Positions 52,389 through 61,370 of a stretch of DNA of 64,000 nt are shown piece after piece. Below the pieces are notes generated by a model. It made no database searches and was not told the DNA's origin. It saw only the letters and a list, made by a program, of their open reading frames with translations. Each line of letters opens with the position of its first letter. Position 1 is the first letter of the stretch. Source of the stretch: Oscillospiraceae bacterium (GTDB taxonomy: Bacteria; Bacillota; Clostridia; Oscillospirales; Acutalibacteraceae). The translations under genes were made by a program, and so were the position numbers. The stretch is from NCBI GenBank assembly GCA_015065785.1, contig SVPR01000009.1:1-64000 (forward strand). The letters are read 5' to 3'.

Positions 52389-53585
52389 ATGTATTCTGTT
52401 TCACCAACTGTTTATAGTGTAACCGAGCTTAATAACTATGTAAAAGCTCTTTTAGATAATGATGACAATTTAAAAAATGTCTTTGTGACAGGTGAGATTT
52501 CCAATTTTAAAAATCATTATAGTGGCCATATGTATATGACTATTAAAGACGAGGGCGGAGCAATTAAAGCAGTAATGTTTTCGTCTTATGCTTCCCGTCT
52601 TAAATTTGTTCCCGAAAACGGAATGAAGGTTATAATTTTTGGTAGTGTTTCATTATATAACAAAGATGGCTCTTATCAGCTTTACATTACAGATATGCAG
52701 CCGGATGGCATAGGTGCTTTGAATTTAGCCTATGAGCAATTAAAAGAAAAACTCGGAAAAGAGGGCTTGTTTAACACTGAATTTAAAAAGGCAATTCCTG
52801 TTTTCCCGGATAAAATAGGCGTTATGACTGCACCCGATGGTGCCGCCGTCCGTGATATATTTTCAGTTTTAAAAAGAAGATACCCCGTAGCAGAAATCGT
52901 GTTTTGCCCTGTTGCAGTGCAAGGCGAAGCTGCTGCACCTGATATTGCAAAAGCAATAAAGCTTTTCAATGAAAAAAATGCTGCCGATGTTTTAATTGTC
53001 GGTAGAGGCGGTGGCTCTTTAGAGGATTTGTGGGCGTTTAATGAAGAAATTGTAGCTCGTGCAATTTTCGAGTCAAATATCCCTGTAATTTCCGCAGTAG
53101 GTCACGAAACAGATTTTACAATCGCCGATTTTGTTGCAGATTTAAGAGCGCCGACTCCGTCTGCGGCGGCAGAATTAGCTGTACCTGATATTTTTGAACT
53201 TAAATCAGATTTGTTGGGGTTAAAACAGCATTTAGCAGTATTAATGAAAAATCGCTTGAATTCTGAGCGTGAATATTTAGAAAATACAGAAAAAAGACTA
53301 AATCTTTTAAGTCCCGTAAATAAAATTCTGAATTCTCGTCAGGAGCTTTCAAACCTCTATGAAAAAGCGGTGAATTCATTGAATTTAAAGCTTAATGAGG
53401 AAAAGGCAAAGGTGTCTGTACTTGCAAGTAAGTTAGATGCTTTAAGTCCTTTAGCGGTGCTTTCCCGTGGTTACTCAATTGTATATACTGACGATTTACC
53501 AATTAAAAGCGTAAACGATGTAACTAAAGGCGATAATATTAAAATAAAGGTAACTGATGGCGAATTTTTCGCAACTGTTAATTAG
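52389..53585 (+). CDS. xseA: Exodeoxyribonuclease VII large subunit
   Basis: 398 residues. An N-terminal OB fold (VTGEISNFKNHYSGHMYMTI near residue 34), the catalytic domain with IGVMTAPDGAAVRDIFSVLK near residue 137, IVGRGGGSLEDLWAFNEEIV near residue 200 and AVGHETDFTIADFVADLRAP near residue 237, then a coiled coil and the closing LSRGYSIVYT. It degrades single-stranded DNA with XseB. xseB starts nine bases after its stop. Confidence 0.95.
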   Translation: MYSVSPTVYSVTELNNYVKALLDNDDNLKNVFVTGEISNFKNHYSGHMYMTIKDEGGAIKAVMFSSYASRLKFVPENGMKVIIFGSVSLYNKDGSYQLYITDMQPDGIGALNLAYEQLKEKLGKEGLFNTEFKKAIPVFPDKIGVMTAPDGAAVRDIFSVLKRRYPVAEIVFCPVAVQGEAAAPDIAKAIKLFNEKNAADVLIVGRGGGSLEDLWAFNEEIVARAIFESNIPVISAVGHETDFTIADFVADLRAPTPSAAAELAVPDIFELKSDLLGLKQHLAVLMKNRLNSEREYLENTEKRLNLLSPVNKILNSRQELSNLYEKAVNSLNLKLNEEKAKVSVLASKLDALSPLAVLSRGYSIVYTDDLPIKSVNDVTKGDNIKIKVTDGEFFATVN

Positions 53586-53593
53586 GTGTAAAA

Positions 53594-53779
53594 ATGGAAC
53601 AGAATTATGAATTATCAATAAAAAGATTAGAACAAATTACTGCTTTGCTTGAAGATGGTAAGCTTTCTATTGATGAAAGCTTAAAGCTCTTTTCAGAAGC
53701 AACTGAAATCTTGAGTAATTGCACAAAATATCTTGATTCAGCAGAGCAGAAAATTACAAGTCTTATCAAGGGTGAATAG
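53594..53779 (+). CDS. xseB: Exodeoxyribonuclease VII small subunit
   Basis: 61 residues, ordinary for the family. The pattern SIKRLEQITALLEDGKLSID near residue 7 and ESLKLFSEATEILSNC near residue 29 define the helical hairpin that caps the XseA coiled coil. It is followed after one base by ispA, typical in Firmicutes. Confidence 0.93.
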   Translation: MEQNYELSIKRLEQITALLEDGKLSIDESLKLFSEATEILSNCTKYLDSAEQKITSLIKGE

Positions 53780-53780
53780 T

Positions 53781-54668
53781 ATGAACGAAAAGATAAAAGA
53801 ATATTCTTCACTTATTGAAGAAAATCTTTACAGATATTTTAAAGGCTCAATTCCTGAATACAAAACTCTTTTTGAGTCAATGGAATACAGCGTTAAAAAC
53901 GGCGGTAAAAGAGTAAGACCGCTTTTAACACTTCTTTTTTATAACGCTTGCGGTAAGGATGATGTTTTAAAAGCAATGCCAATGGCAGAGGCTGTTGAAT
54001 ATATTCACACATATTCATTGATTCACGACGATTTACCTTGTATGGATAATGACGATTACCGTCGTGGCAAGCCATCAAATCACAAGGTTTATGGTGAAGC
54101 TGTTGCACTTTTGGCAGGTGATGGACTTTTAACTGCCGCTTTTGAAAGAATTTCAACCTGGTCAATGGCTGGTCTTTATGATGCAGAGATTGCAATAAAA
54201 GCTATAAATGAATTATCCATTCACGCAGGTGCCCGTGGTATGATTGGTGGTCAGATTATTGATATCGGAAACGAAAATAATCCTGATGCCGATTTTAATA
54301 CATTACAGCTTATGGATAGCTTAAAAACAGGTTGCCTTATTTCAGTTGCGTGTGCCTTAGGTTGCATTGCCGCAGGTGCTTCAGATGATTTAGTAGATGC
54401 TGCAAAAACATTTGGAAATAAGTTAGGACTTGCTTTCCAGATTAAAGATGATATATTAGATGTTACAAGCTCGCTCGAAAAATTAGGTAAAATGACAGGT
54501 AGCGATGAAGAAAATAATAAGTCAACTTATGTAACACTTTTAGGTGTAGAAAAATGCGAGGAGCTCGTTAAAGAGCTTACAGATGAAGCGTTAAAGGCTT
54601 TAGATGTGTTCCCGAATAATGAAGCTATTAAAGATTATGCGAATTATCTTCAGAACAGAGAGTATTGA
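53781..54668 (+). CDS. ispA: Polyprenyl (farnesyl) diphosphate synthase
   Basis: 295 residues from ATG 53781, AGGGTGA upstream. First aspartate-rich motif LIHDDLPCMDNDDYRRGKPS near residue 83 and second FQIKDDILDVT near residue 226, both intact, with KNGGKRVRPLLTL near residue 34. The double Asp spacing and residues before the first motif fit short-chain (C15) synthases of the isoprenoid pathway. dxs overlaps or follows at once, so precursor supply and chain elongation are co-expressed. Confidence 0.93.
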   Translation: MNEKIKEYSSLIEENLYRYFKGSIPEYKTLFESMEYSVKNGGKRVRPLLTLLFYNACGKDDVLKAMPMAEAVEYIHTYSLIHDDLPCMDNDDYRRGKPSNHKVYGEAVALLAGDGLLTAAFERISTWSMAGLYDAEIAIKAINELSIHAGARGMIGGQIIDIGNENNPDADFNTLQLMDSLKTGCLISVACALGCIAAGASDDLVDAAKTFGNKLGLAFQIKDDILDVTSSLEKLGKMTGSDEENNKSTYVTLLGVEKCEELVKELTDEALKALDVFPNNEAIKDYANYLQNREY

Positions 54669-54673
54669 TTTTT

Positions 54674-56554
54674 ATGAAACACGAATTGTTAGAGAAAATT
54701 AAATCTCCGCAAGATGTAAAAAGTCTTGACGCAGAAAGACTTCCTCAGTTAGCTGAGGAGGTCAGAGATGTTATTGTCTCAACAGTTTCACAAAATGGTG
54801 GCCATTTAGCGTCTAACTTAGGTGCAGTAGAGCTTACAATAGCACTTCATAGAGTGTTTAACTCACCACACGACAAAATTATTTGGGATGTAGGTCATCA
54901 GATATATACCCACAAGCTTTTAACCGGCAGATATGAAGATTTTAAAACATTACGCCAGAAGGGCGGTATTTCAGGCTTTTCAAGACCTAACGAAAGTGAA
55001 CACGATATTGTCTTCAGCGGTCATAGCAGTGTTTCAATTTCTACTGCAATGGGCATTGCCGCCGCCAATAAGGTCAGTGGCAAAAAAGACTCAGCTATTG
55101 CCGTTTTAGGTGATGGTGCTTTAACAGGTGGGCTTGTTTATGAAGCTCTTAATAATACACGAGCTTTAAAAGACACCCGTCTTATAATTATTTTGAATGA
55201 CAATGGAATGTCTATTTCAAAGAATGTAGGTAATTTAGCAAAAAAACTTGCTGTAATGCGTTCAACTAAAGAATATTTCAAATTCAAATCCTTGGCAGAA
55301 AGAATCATTTCTAAAATTCCGCTTATCGGTACAAAATTGGCAGATAAAATCTTAAAAACCAAAACCGATATTAAAAATATGATTTATGGCAGTAATCTTT
55401 TTGAGGATTTGGGTATTCGTTATATGGGACCAATTGACGGTCACAATATTGAGCATCTTTGTGAAGCCTTAGAGGGTGCAAAAAACTTAAATCACCCTGT
55501 GTTATTACATATAAACACAGTTAAGGGTAAGGGTTACACTTTAGCAGAAGAAAATCCGACAGATTATCACGGTGTCGCACCGTTTGAGGTAGAAAAAGGT
55601 TTAGATAAAGCTTTAAATGATAATTTTTCTGAGGTTTTCGGCGATTTCCTTTATAATCAGGCAGCTAAAGACAAGCGTCTTTGCGCTATAACTGCCGCAA
55701 TGTCCTTGGGAACGGGACTTCAGAAGTTCTCCGAAGAATACAAAGACAGATTTTTTGATGTTGGTATTGCGGAAGAACACGCCGTACCTTATGCTTTAGG
55801 TCTTTCAAAAAACGGAATGGTACCTGTTTTTGTTGTGTATTCAACATTTTTACAAAGGTGCTATGACCAGATTATGCACGATTTTGCTTTGCAACAGGGC
55901 AGAATGATTATTGCAGTTGACAGAGCCGGTATAGTAGGCGATGACGGTGAAACTCATAACGGAATTTACGATGCCGCAATGTTCAATGGTGTGCCTAATA
56001 TTTTAGTTTATTCACCTGCATATTATTCTGAGCTTAAAAAGGATTTTGTTTCTGCACTTTATCATTCAACAACACCTGTTGTTGTAAGGTATCCACGAGG
56101 CAGTGAGCCTTATTGTCCCGATGATTTCGTTATTACAGGCAATGCTTATGATATTTATGGTGATAGTAATGCGGAATATGCTCTTGTAACCTATGGCAGA
56201 ATTTTTGGTGAAGCTGCAAAGGCTTACAAAGAATTAAAATTACAGGGAATAAGCATAAAAATTATCAAGCTTAATGAAATTATCCCGATTTCTACTACTG
56301 TTTATGAAGAATTAGAAAATGTTAAAAAGGTTTATTTCTTTGAAGAGGGCGTTAAAAACGGCGGTATCGGTGAAACCTTTGGCAGTTATATTCTCGAAAA
56401 TGGTTTGGCACCTCGCTTTAAACTTGTAGCTTTCCCTGATTGTTTTGTGAAACAGGGTAAGGTTAACGAGATATTACACGAATATCTTTTGGACTCAGAG
56501 GGTATGTGCAGTGTTATTTTAAAGGACTTCGGAAAGGTCAAGGATAATGAGTGA
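54674..56554 (+). CDS. dxs: 1-deoxy-D-xylulose-5-phosphate synthase
   Basis: 626 residues from ATG 54674. A TPP enzyme that condenses pyruvate and glyceraldehyde-3-phosphate in the MEP isoprenoid pathway. Features: GHLASNLGAVELTIALHRVF near residue 42, HQIYTHKLLTGR, GHSSVSISTAMGIAAA, AVLGDGALTGGLVYEALNN near residue 143 (TPP site), then FDVGIAEEHAVPYALGL near residue 358 and VDRAGIVGDDGETHNGIYD near residue 412. Full length and no damaged motif. Stop overlaps tlyA by eight bases. Confidence 0.96.
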   Translation: MKHELLEKIKSPQDVKSLDAERLPQLAEEVRDVIVSTVSQNGGHLASNLGAVELTIALHRVFNSPHDKIIWDVGHQIYTHKLLTGRYEDFKTLRQKGGISGFSRPNESEHDIVFSGHSSVSISTAMGIAAANKVSGKKDSAIAVLGDGALTGGLVYEALNNTRALKDTRLIIILNDNGMSISKNVGNLAKKLAVMRSTKEYFKFKSLAERIISKIPLIGTKLADKILKTKTDIKNMIYGSNLFEDLGIRYMGPIDGHNIEHLCEALEGAKNLNHPVLLHINTVKGKGYTLAEENPTDYHGVAPFEVEKGLDKALNDNFSEVFGDFLYNQAAKDKRLCAITAAMSLGTGLQKFSEEYKDRFFDVGIAEEHAVPYALGLSKNGMVPVFVVYSTFLQRCYDQIMHDFALQQGRMIIAVDRAGIVGDDGETHNGIYDAAMFNGVPNILVYSPAYYSELKKDFVSALYHSTTPVVVRYPRGSEPYCPDDFVITGNAYDIYGDSNAEYALVTYGRIFGEAAKAYKELKLQGISIKIIKLNEIIPISTTVYEELENVKKVYFFEEGVKNGGIGETFGSYILENGLAPRFKLVAFPDCFVKQGKVNEILHEYLLDSEGMCSVILKDFGKVKDNE

Positions 56555-57371
56555 TAAAAAAGTAAGACTTGATTTATATTTAGTAGAAAACGGCTTTACT
56601 GAAAGTCGCGAAAAAGCAAAAGCGCTTATTATGTCAGGCATTGTTTATGTCAATGACCAGAAAGAGTTAAAGGCTGGTCGCGATATCAAAAAAGATGATA
56701 TTGTTGAGGTCAGAGGGGCTACCTTAAAATATGTCAGTCGTGGTGGCTTAAAGCTTGAAAAGGCTATGCAGGAATTCCCGATAGATTTAACAGACTGCAT
56801 TTGTATGGATATTGGAGCTTCAACAGGTGGCTTTACTGACTGTATGCTTATGAACGGTGCTAAAAAAGTCTATTCTATTGATGTTGGCTATGGTCAGTTA
56901 GCGTGGAAATTAAGAAGTGACGAGCGTGTTGTTAATTTAGAAAGAACAAATTTCCGTTATGTAACCCGTGAACAAATTCCCGAGGAAATAGATTTTGCTT
57001 CTGTAGATGTTTCGTTTATTTCTCTTAAAATTATTTTACCTGTAATGTATGAGCTTTTGAAAGCAGATGGTGAAGCGGTTTGCCTTATTAAACCGCAGTT
57101 TGAAGCAGGCAGAGAAAAGGTTGGCAAAAAAGGCGTTGTAAGAGATGTGAATGTTCATACTGAAGTAATTGAAAACATTGTAGGCTTTGCCGCAAGTCAG
57201 AAATTTAAGGTTATGGGACTTTCTTATTCACCTGTAAAAGGACCTGAGGGTAATATAGAATATTTAGTTTATTTAAAGAAAACAAATGAAGTAACGAATT
57301 GCGAAGAATTTATATGCTTTGCAAAAGAACTTGCAAAAATATCTCACGAAGCACTTGATAAAAAGGAGTGA
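56547..57371 (+). CDS. tlyA: TlyA family rRNA 2'-O-methyltransferase (hemolysin A family)
   Basis: 274 residues. An S4 RNA-binding domain (VRLDLYLVENGFTESREKAK near residue 5, GIVYVNDQ) is followed by an FtsJ-type SAM domain with CMDIGASTGGFTDCMLMNGA near residue 86 and a K-D-K-type tetrad (ASVDVSFISLK; CLIKPQFEAGREKVG near residue 184). TlyA relatives modify 16S or 23S rRNA. In Firmicutes it lies in this same place before nadK and argR. Confidence 0.92.
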   Translation: MSDKKVRLDLYLVENGFTESREKAKALIMSGIVYVNDQKELKAGRDIKKDDIVEVRGATLKYVSRGGLKLEKAMQEFPIDLTDCICMDIGASTGGFTDCMLMNGAKKVYSIDVGYGQLAWKLRSDERVVNLERTNFRYVTREQIPEEIDFASVDVSFISLKIILPVMYELLKADGEAVCLIKPQFEAGREKVGKKGVVRDVNVHTEVIENIVGFAASQKFKVMGLSYSPVKGPEGNIEYLVYLKKTNEVTNCEEFICFAKELAKISHEALDKKE

Positions 57372-57375
57372 TTAA

Positions 57376-58224
57376 GTGAAAATAGCATTAATTCCTAATA
57401 TGACAAGGCAAAATACGCCTGATGTAACAAAAGAGCTGTTAAAAGAATTAGAAAAGTTAAATGTTACTGTGCTTTTGGATAATGAATTCAGTTCAGTTTT
57501 CGGTAATTCAGATAACATAAATTATTGTAATGTTGAAAAATCATTAACCGAAAGTGATATTGTTGTTACTGTTGGTGGCGACGGAACATTCATAAAATCA
57601 GCAAAGCTTTCAGCAGAAAAAAACAAGCCACTTTTATGTGTGAATGCAGGTAAGCTTGCTTATTTAGCGGGTCTTGAAAGTACCGAGCTTTCACATTTAT
57701 CAGCTATTGTAAAAGGTGAATATAAAACCGAAAAGCGAATGATGCTTAATGCTACAATTATTGACAAAAATGGCAAAATATTATATCATTCAAATTGTCT
57801 TAACGATGCCGTGGTTTCAAGAAGCGGTAATATAAGAATTATGAAATTGTCAATTAACTGTAACAACGCACCGTTGATGGATTATTCGGCAGATGGCGTT
57901 ATTGTTTCAACACCAACGGGCTCAACAGCTTATTCACTTTCAGCAGGTGGTCCTGTTATTGAGCCACAAATCGACAGTATGTTAATAACACCTGTTTGTT
58001 GTCACAGCTTTTTCTCTCGTTCAGTAGTGTTAAGACCGGATTCAGTTTTAGAAATCGCTCACGACAATTCTGGTGAAGCAGTGCTTTCTTGCGATGGTGA
58101 AGAGGCAGTTGTAATACCTGATGGGGCAATAGTAAAAATTGAAACCTCAGCTATAAAAGCGGAATTTATAAAAGTAAAGAATGATACTTTTATTGATATA
58201 TTAAACAGAAAAATGTCAAAATAA
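57376..58224 (+). CDS. nadK: NAD kinase
   Basis: 282 residues. VTVGGDGTFIKSAKL near residue 57 is the diacylglycerol kinase-type GGDGT motif, with NDAVVSRSGNIRIMKLS near residue 140 (NE/D motif) and DGVIVSTPTGSTAYSLSAGG near residue 173 as second and third signatures. Makes NADP from NAD and ATP. GTG or ATG start is not in doubt: the ATG-like codon is GTG 57376 with AAAGGAGTG upstream. Position between tlyA and argR is conserved. Confidence 0.93.
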   Translation: MKIALIPNMTRQNTPDVTKELLKELEKLNVTVLLDNEFSSVFGNSDNINYCNVEKSLTESDIVVTVGGDGTFIKSAKLSAEKNKPLLCVNAGKLAYLAGLESTELSHLSAIVKGEYKTEKRMMLNATIIDKNGKILYHSNCLNDAVVSRSGNIRIMKLSINCNNAPLMDYSADGVIVSTPTGSTAYSLSAGGPVIEPQIDSMLITPVCCHSFFSRSVVLRPDSVLEIAHDNSGEAVLSCDGEEAVVIPDGAIVKIETSAIKAEFIKVKNDTFIDILNRKMSK

Positions 58225-58249
58225 TTTATTTTGAAAGGATGTATAACCT

Positions 58250-58702
58250 TTGAAAAAGACAAGACATAAGTTAATTCTCGATTTAATTGAACAACAAGAT
58301 GTTGCAACACAGGACGAGTTACTTGAATTATTGCTCGAAAGAGGCTACAAGGTAACACAGGCAACAGTTTCAAGAGATGTTAAGGAGCTAAGACTTTTAA
58401 AAACATTAGGTCCTAACGGTGTTTATCGCTATTCTGTTGAAACAAATAACACAACTAATTACACTGATATGTTCAACGCACTTTTCTCAGGCTCGTTGCT
58501 TAAGGTTGACTATGCAGGTAATATCTGTGTTATAAAATGCATTCCCGGTCTTGCTCAGGCGGCTTGTGCGGCTATTGACTCAATGAATGTTACAGAGGTT
58601 GTTGGTACAATAGCAGGTGATGATACTATCTTTATGCTTTGCAGAACAACTGACGAAGCACAAGGTGTTGCAGAAGCACTCAAGAGAATGATTAAAAACT
58701 AA
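58250..58702 (+). CDS. argR: Arginine repressor ArgR
   Basis: 150 residues from TTG 58250, with GAAAGGATG nine bases upstream. N-terminal winged helix (LIEQQDVATQDELLELL, then VTQATVSRDVKELRLL) and C-terminal hexamerisation and arginine-binding domain with TEVVGTIAGDDTIFMLCRT near residue 115. It controls arginine metabolism genes in response to L-arginine, and in Firmicutes sits before recN. Confidence 0.94.
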   Translation: MKKTRHKLILDLIEQQDVATQDELLELLLERGYKVTQATVSRDVKELRLLKTLGPNGVYRYSVETNNTTNYTDMFNALFSGSLLKVDYAGNICVIKCIPGLAQAACAAIDSMNVTEVVGTIAGDDTIFMLCRTTDEAQGVAEALKRMIKN

Positions 58703-58717
58703 GGTAGGTTTTATACT

Positions 58718-60379
58718 ATGCTTTCTGTTTTAAAAATCAGAAACATTGCTATAATAGAAAACGCAGAAATCGAGTTTTCAAAGGGTTTTAATGTGCTTAC
58801 AGGTGAAACAGGTGCAGGTAAATCTATAATACTCGATTCAATTAACGCTGTGCTTGGTTTCCGTACCTCCCGTGAGCTTATAAGAACGGGTGAAACGGAG
58901 GCAGAGGTAACGGCGCTGTTTTCTTTTGTAGGTGAAAAGACAAAAGCTAAATTATCAGAATTAGGTTTACCTGTAAGTGATGATGATTCTCTTTTAATTA
59001 CAAGAACAATAAATGCAGACAGAAATGTTTGCAGAGTAAATAATGCCTTGTCATCAGTTTCAACATTAAGAGAAATTGGTAATACGCTCATTAGCATCCA
59101 CGGTCAACAGGATAATCGTGAGCTTTTAGATAACGAAACTCACATTGGCTATTTAGACGCAGTAGCAAGTAATAGTGAGCTTTTTGAAGAATATAAAGAA
59201 ACTTATTCTTCACTTTGTGAAATCACCTCTAAAATAAAATCACTTATGACAGACGAAGCTGAAAAGGCTCGTCAGATTGATATTTTATCATTCCAGATTG
59301 ATGAGCTTAAAAAAGCTGAAATCACACCGGGTGAGTGGGAAGAGCTTAAAGTGAAACGCACCGAAATACAAAATTTTGAAAAAATCAGCGAAGGCTTCAG
59401 AAACGCAAATGATGCTCTTTCTGGTGGCGATGGCTTTTCCGGTGCAGTAGAGCTTGTTTTGGGTGCAGGGAAAGCATTGTCAGCCGTTTCAGGCTTCTCA
59501 AAAGATGCCGGAAAGCTTTCAGAGAAATTAAATGATATTTACTATGAATTAAATGATATTGCTGATACATTGCGTTTTAGCGACGGTGAAAGTGAATATT
59601 CAAGAAACGACCTTGAAATGATTGAAGAAAGACTTGATTTGCTTTATAGATTAAGTAAAAAATATGGTGCAGATGAAGAAGAAATGCTTCAGTTTTTAAG
59701 TAAAGCAGAAGAAAAATTAAACTCTTTGACTTCTTCAGAAGAAACTTTAGATGCATTAAAAGAGGAACGAAAAGTTATTCTCAAAAAGGCTACAGAAATA
59801 GCAGAAAAGCTTTCACTTTGCCGTAAAGAAACTGCAAAAGCTTTTGAAAAGAATGTAATGGAGGAATTACGCTTTTTAGATATGCCAAGCGTTCAGTTTA
59901 ATGTTGAATTTACAGAGGTTGACCTTTGCGAAAACGGAAAAGATTCAGTTGAATTTTTAATCAGTGCCAATGTTGGTGAGCCACCAAAGCCAATAGCAAA
60001 AATTGCAAGTGGCGGTGAATTATCAAGAATTATGTTAGCACTCAAAAATGTTCTTTCAGATAAAGATGAAATTTCTACTATGATTTTCGACGAGGTTGAC
60101 ACAGGTGTCAGTGGTAGAGCCGCAACAAAAGTTGCACAAAAGTTAAAGCAAGTGTCAGACGGAAAACAGGTTATTTGTGTTACTCATTTAGCACAGCTTG
60201 CTGTTTTAGCAGATAACCATTATCTTATAGAAAAATCTGCTAAAAATGGCAAAACCTACACAAATGTTACACCGCTTGATTTTGACGGAAGAAAGTACGA
60301 AATTGCCCGTATTACTGGCGGTGGCGAAATTACAGAAACACAGCTTAAAAATGCAGAAGAAATGCTCACTTTAAAATAA
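58718..60379 (+). CDS. recN: DNA repair protein RecN
   Basis: 553 residues. SMC-like protein acting at double-strand breaks: Walker A TGETGAGKSIILDSINAVLG near residue 28, ISIHGQQDNRELLD near residue 123, a long central coiled coil from about 160 to 375, then signature IASGGELSRIMLALK near residue 428, Walker B TMIFDEVDTGVSG near residue 449 and VTHLAQLA near residue 487. Complete. The usual following genes spoIVB and spo0A are not found here. Confidence 0.95.
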   Translation: MLSVLKIRNIAIIENAEIEFSKGFNVLTGETGAGKSIILDSINAVLGFRTSRELIRTGETEAEVTALFSFVGEKTKAKLSELGLPVSDDDSLLITRTINADRNVCRVNNALSSVSTLREIGNTLISIHGQQDNRELLDNETHIGYLDAVASNSELFEEYKETYSSLCEITSKIKSLMTDEAEKARQIDILSFQIDELKKAEITPGEWEELKVKRTEIQNFEKISEGFRNANDALSGGDGFSGAVELVLGAGKALSAVSGFSKDAGKLSEKLNDIYYELNDIADTLRFSDGESEYSRNDLEMIEERLDLLYRLSKKYGADEEEMLQFLSKAEEKLNSLTSSEETLDALKEERKVILKKATEIAEKLSLCRKETAKAFEKNVMEELRFLDMPSVQFNVEFTEVDLCENGKDSVEFLISANVGEPPKPIAKIASGGELSRIMLALKNVLSDKDEISTMIFDEVDTGVSGRAATKVAQKLKQVSDGKQVICVTHLAQLAVLADNHYLIEKSAKNGKTYTNVTPLDFDGRKYEIARITGGGEITETQLKNAEEMLTLK

Positions 60380-60401
60380 AGTTTTGTAAGGATTGATTGT
60401 T

Positions 60402-61193
60402 ATGAAATTAGGTGCTTGTTTAGGATATGGCGATTTCAGTAAATTTGAATATGCCAAAAAATGCGGTTTAGACTATGGCGAAACCGATTTTACAGATATC
60501 ACTCTTGCAAGTGATGAAGATTTTAATAGTTTTTGCGAAAATATAAAAAAACTCGGACTTCCTGTTCTGTCTGCTAACCATTTTTTACCAGGTGACTTAA
60601 AAGTTGTTGGTGAAAATGTGGATTATAAAGCTTTAACTGAATTTTTAGAGAAAGGCTTAAAAAGAGCAAGTAAATTAGGAATACAGAGTGTAGTTTTCGG
60701 CAGTGGCAGAGCAAGAAGCTTTGGAGATGATTACACAGTAGAAAAAGCAAATGAAGATATGGTGAAATTTTTAAAGGAAATAGTTTCGCCACTCGCTTCA
60801 GAATATGATGTTAATGTTGTTATAGAGCCATTAAGCTTTCCTGAAACCTCAATGATTCATACTGTAAAAGATGGCGTTGACTTTGCAGAAAAAGCAGATT
60901 TTAACCATATTTACGGACTTGCAGATTTATTCCATGTTTGCAATAATAAAGATGATGTTGACGGAATAGGCGACTTCATAGGAAAAATAAAACACGCTCA
61001 TATTGCAGAGCCTCAGACACGCGTTTTCCCTAACAAAAATGCAGATATTGGTGTAGATGATATTTATAAAAGATTTTTCTCGGCATTAAAAAAAGCAGGT
61101 TGCGAAACCTGCACAATTGAAGCAAGAACAGACGATTTCTTTGCCGACTTGCCAGAAGCGATTGAAGTGCTCAAAGAAATGCAGAATGCATAA
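60402..61193 (+). CDS. Xylose isomerase-like TIM barrel (sugar phosphate isomerase/epimerase)
   Basis: 263 residues from ATG 60402; AAGGATTG upstream. An AP_endonuc_2-type TIM barrel: LGACLGYGDFSKFEYAKKCG near residue 2, VVFGSGRARSFG near residue 90, VVIEPLSFPETSMIHTV near residue 138 with the metal-binding Glu, then KIKHAHIAEPQTR near residue 198 and CTIEAR near residue 238. Enzymes of this kind isomerise or epimerise sugars; the substrate is unknown. The C-terminal MQNA and the stop are supplied by the heptad array of composite element 6, so the true end may differ. Confidence 0.8.
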   Translation: MKLGACLGYGDFSKFEYAKKCGLDYGETDFTDITLASDEDFNSFCENIKKLGLPVLSANHFLPGDLKVVGENVDYKALTEFLEKGLKRASKLGIQSVVFGSGRARSFGDDYTVEKANEDMVKFLKEIVSPLASEYDVNVVIEPLSFPETSMIHTVKDGVDFAEKADFNHIYGLADLFHVCNNKDDVDGIGDFIGKIKHAHIAEPQTRVFPNKNADIGVDDIYKRFFSALKKAGCETCTIEARTDDFFADLPEAIEVLKEMQNA

Positions 61194-61370
61194 TGCAGAG
61201 TGCAGAATTTCGGAAGTCCTGCTGACTTGATTATGATTAATTATCAATAAAAACAACAAGTTCTATCATTTTTAGTTTACAAAAAACTTTAAATGATAGA
61301 ACTTATCTTTTGTTATTTAATTATAATCGCAGACCCTCAATTCTGCATTCTGCACTCAGCATTCAGCACT
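61178..61370. repeat. Composite heptad/hairpin element 6
   Basis: Left array AATGCAG, AATGCAT, AATGCAG, AGTGCAG (61178-61205), imperfect mini hairpin AAGTCC-TGC-TGACTT, core hairpin with arms AAGTTCTATCATTT (61258-61271) and AAATGATAGAACTT (61291-61304), ATTATAAT, right array ATTCTGC, ATTCTGC, ACTCAGC, ATTCAGC (61340-61367). Both flanking genes end inside it. Confidence 0.75.
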
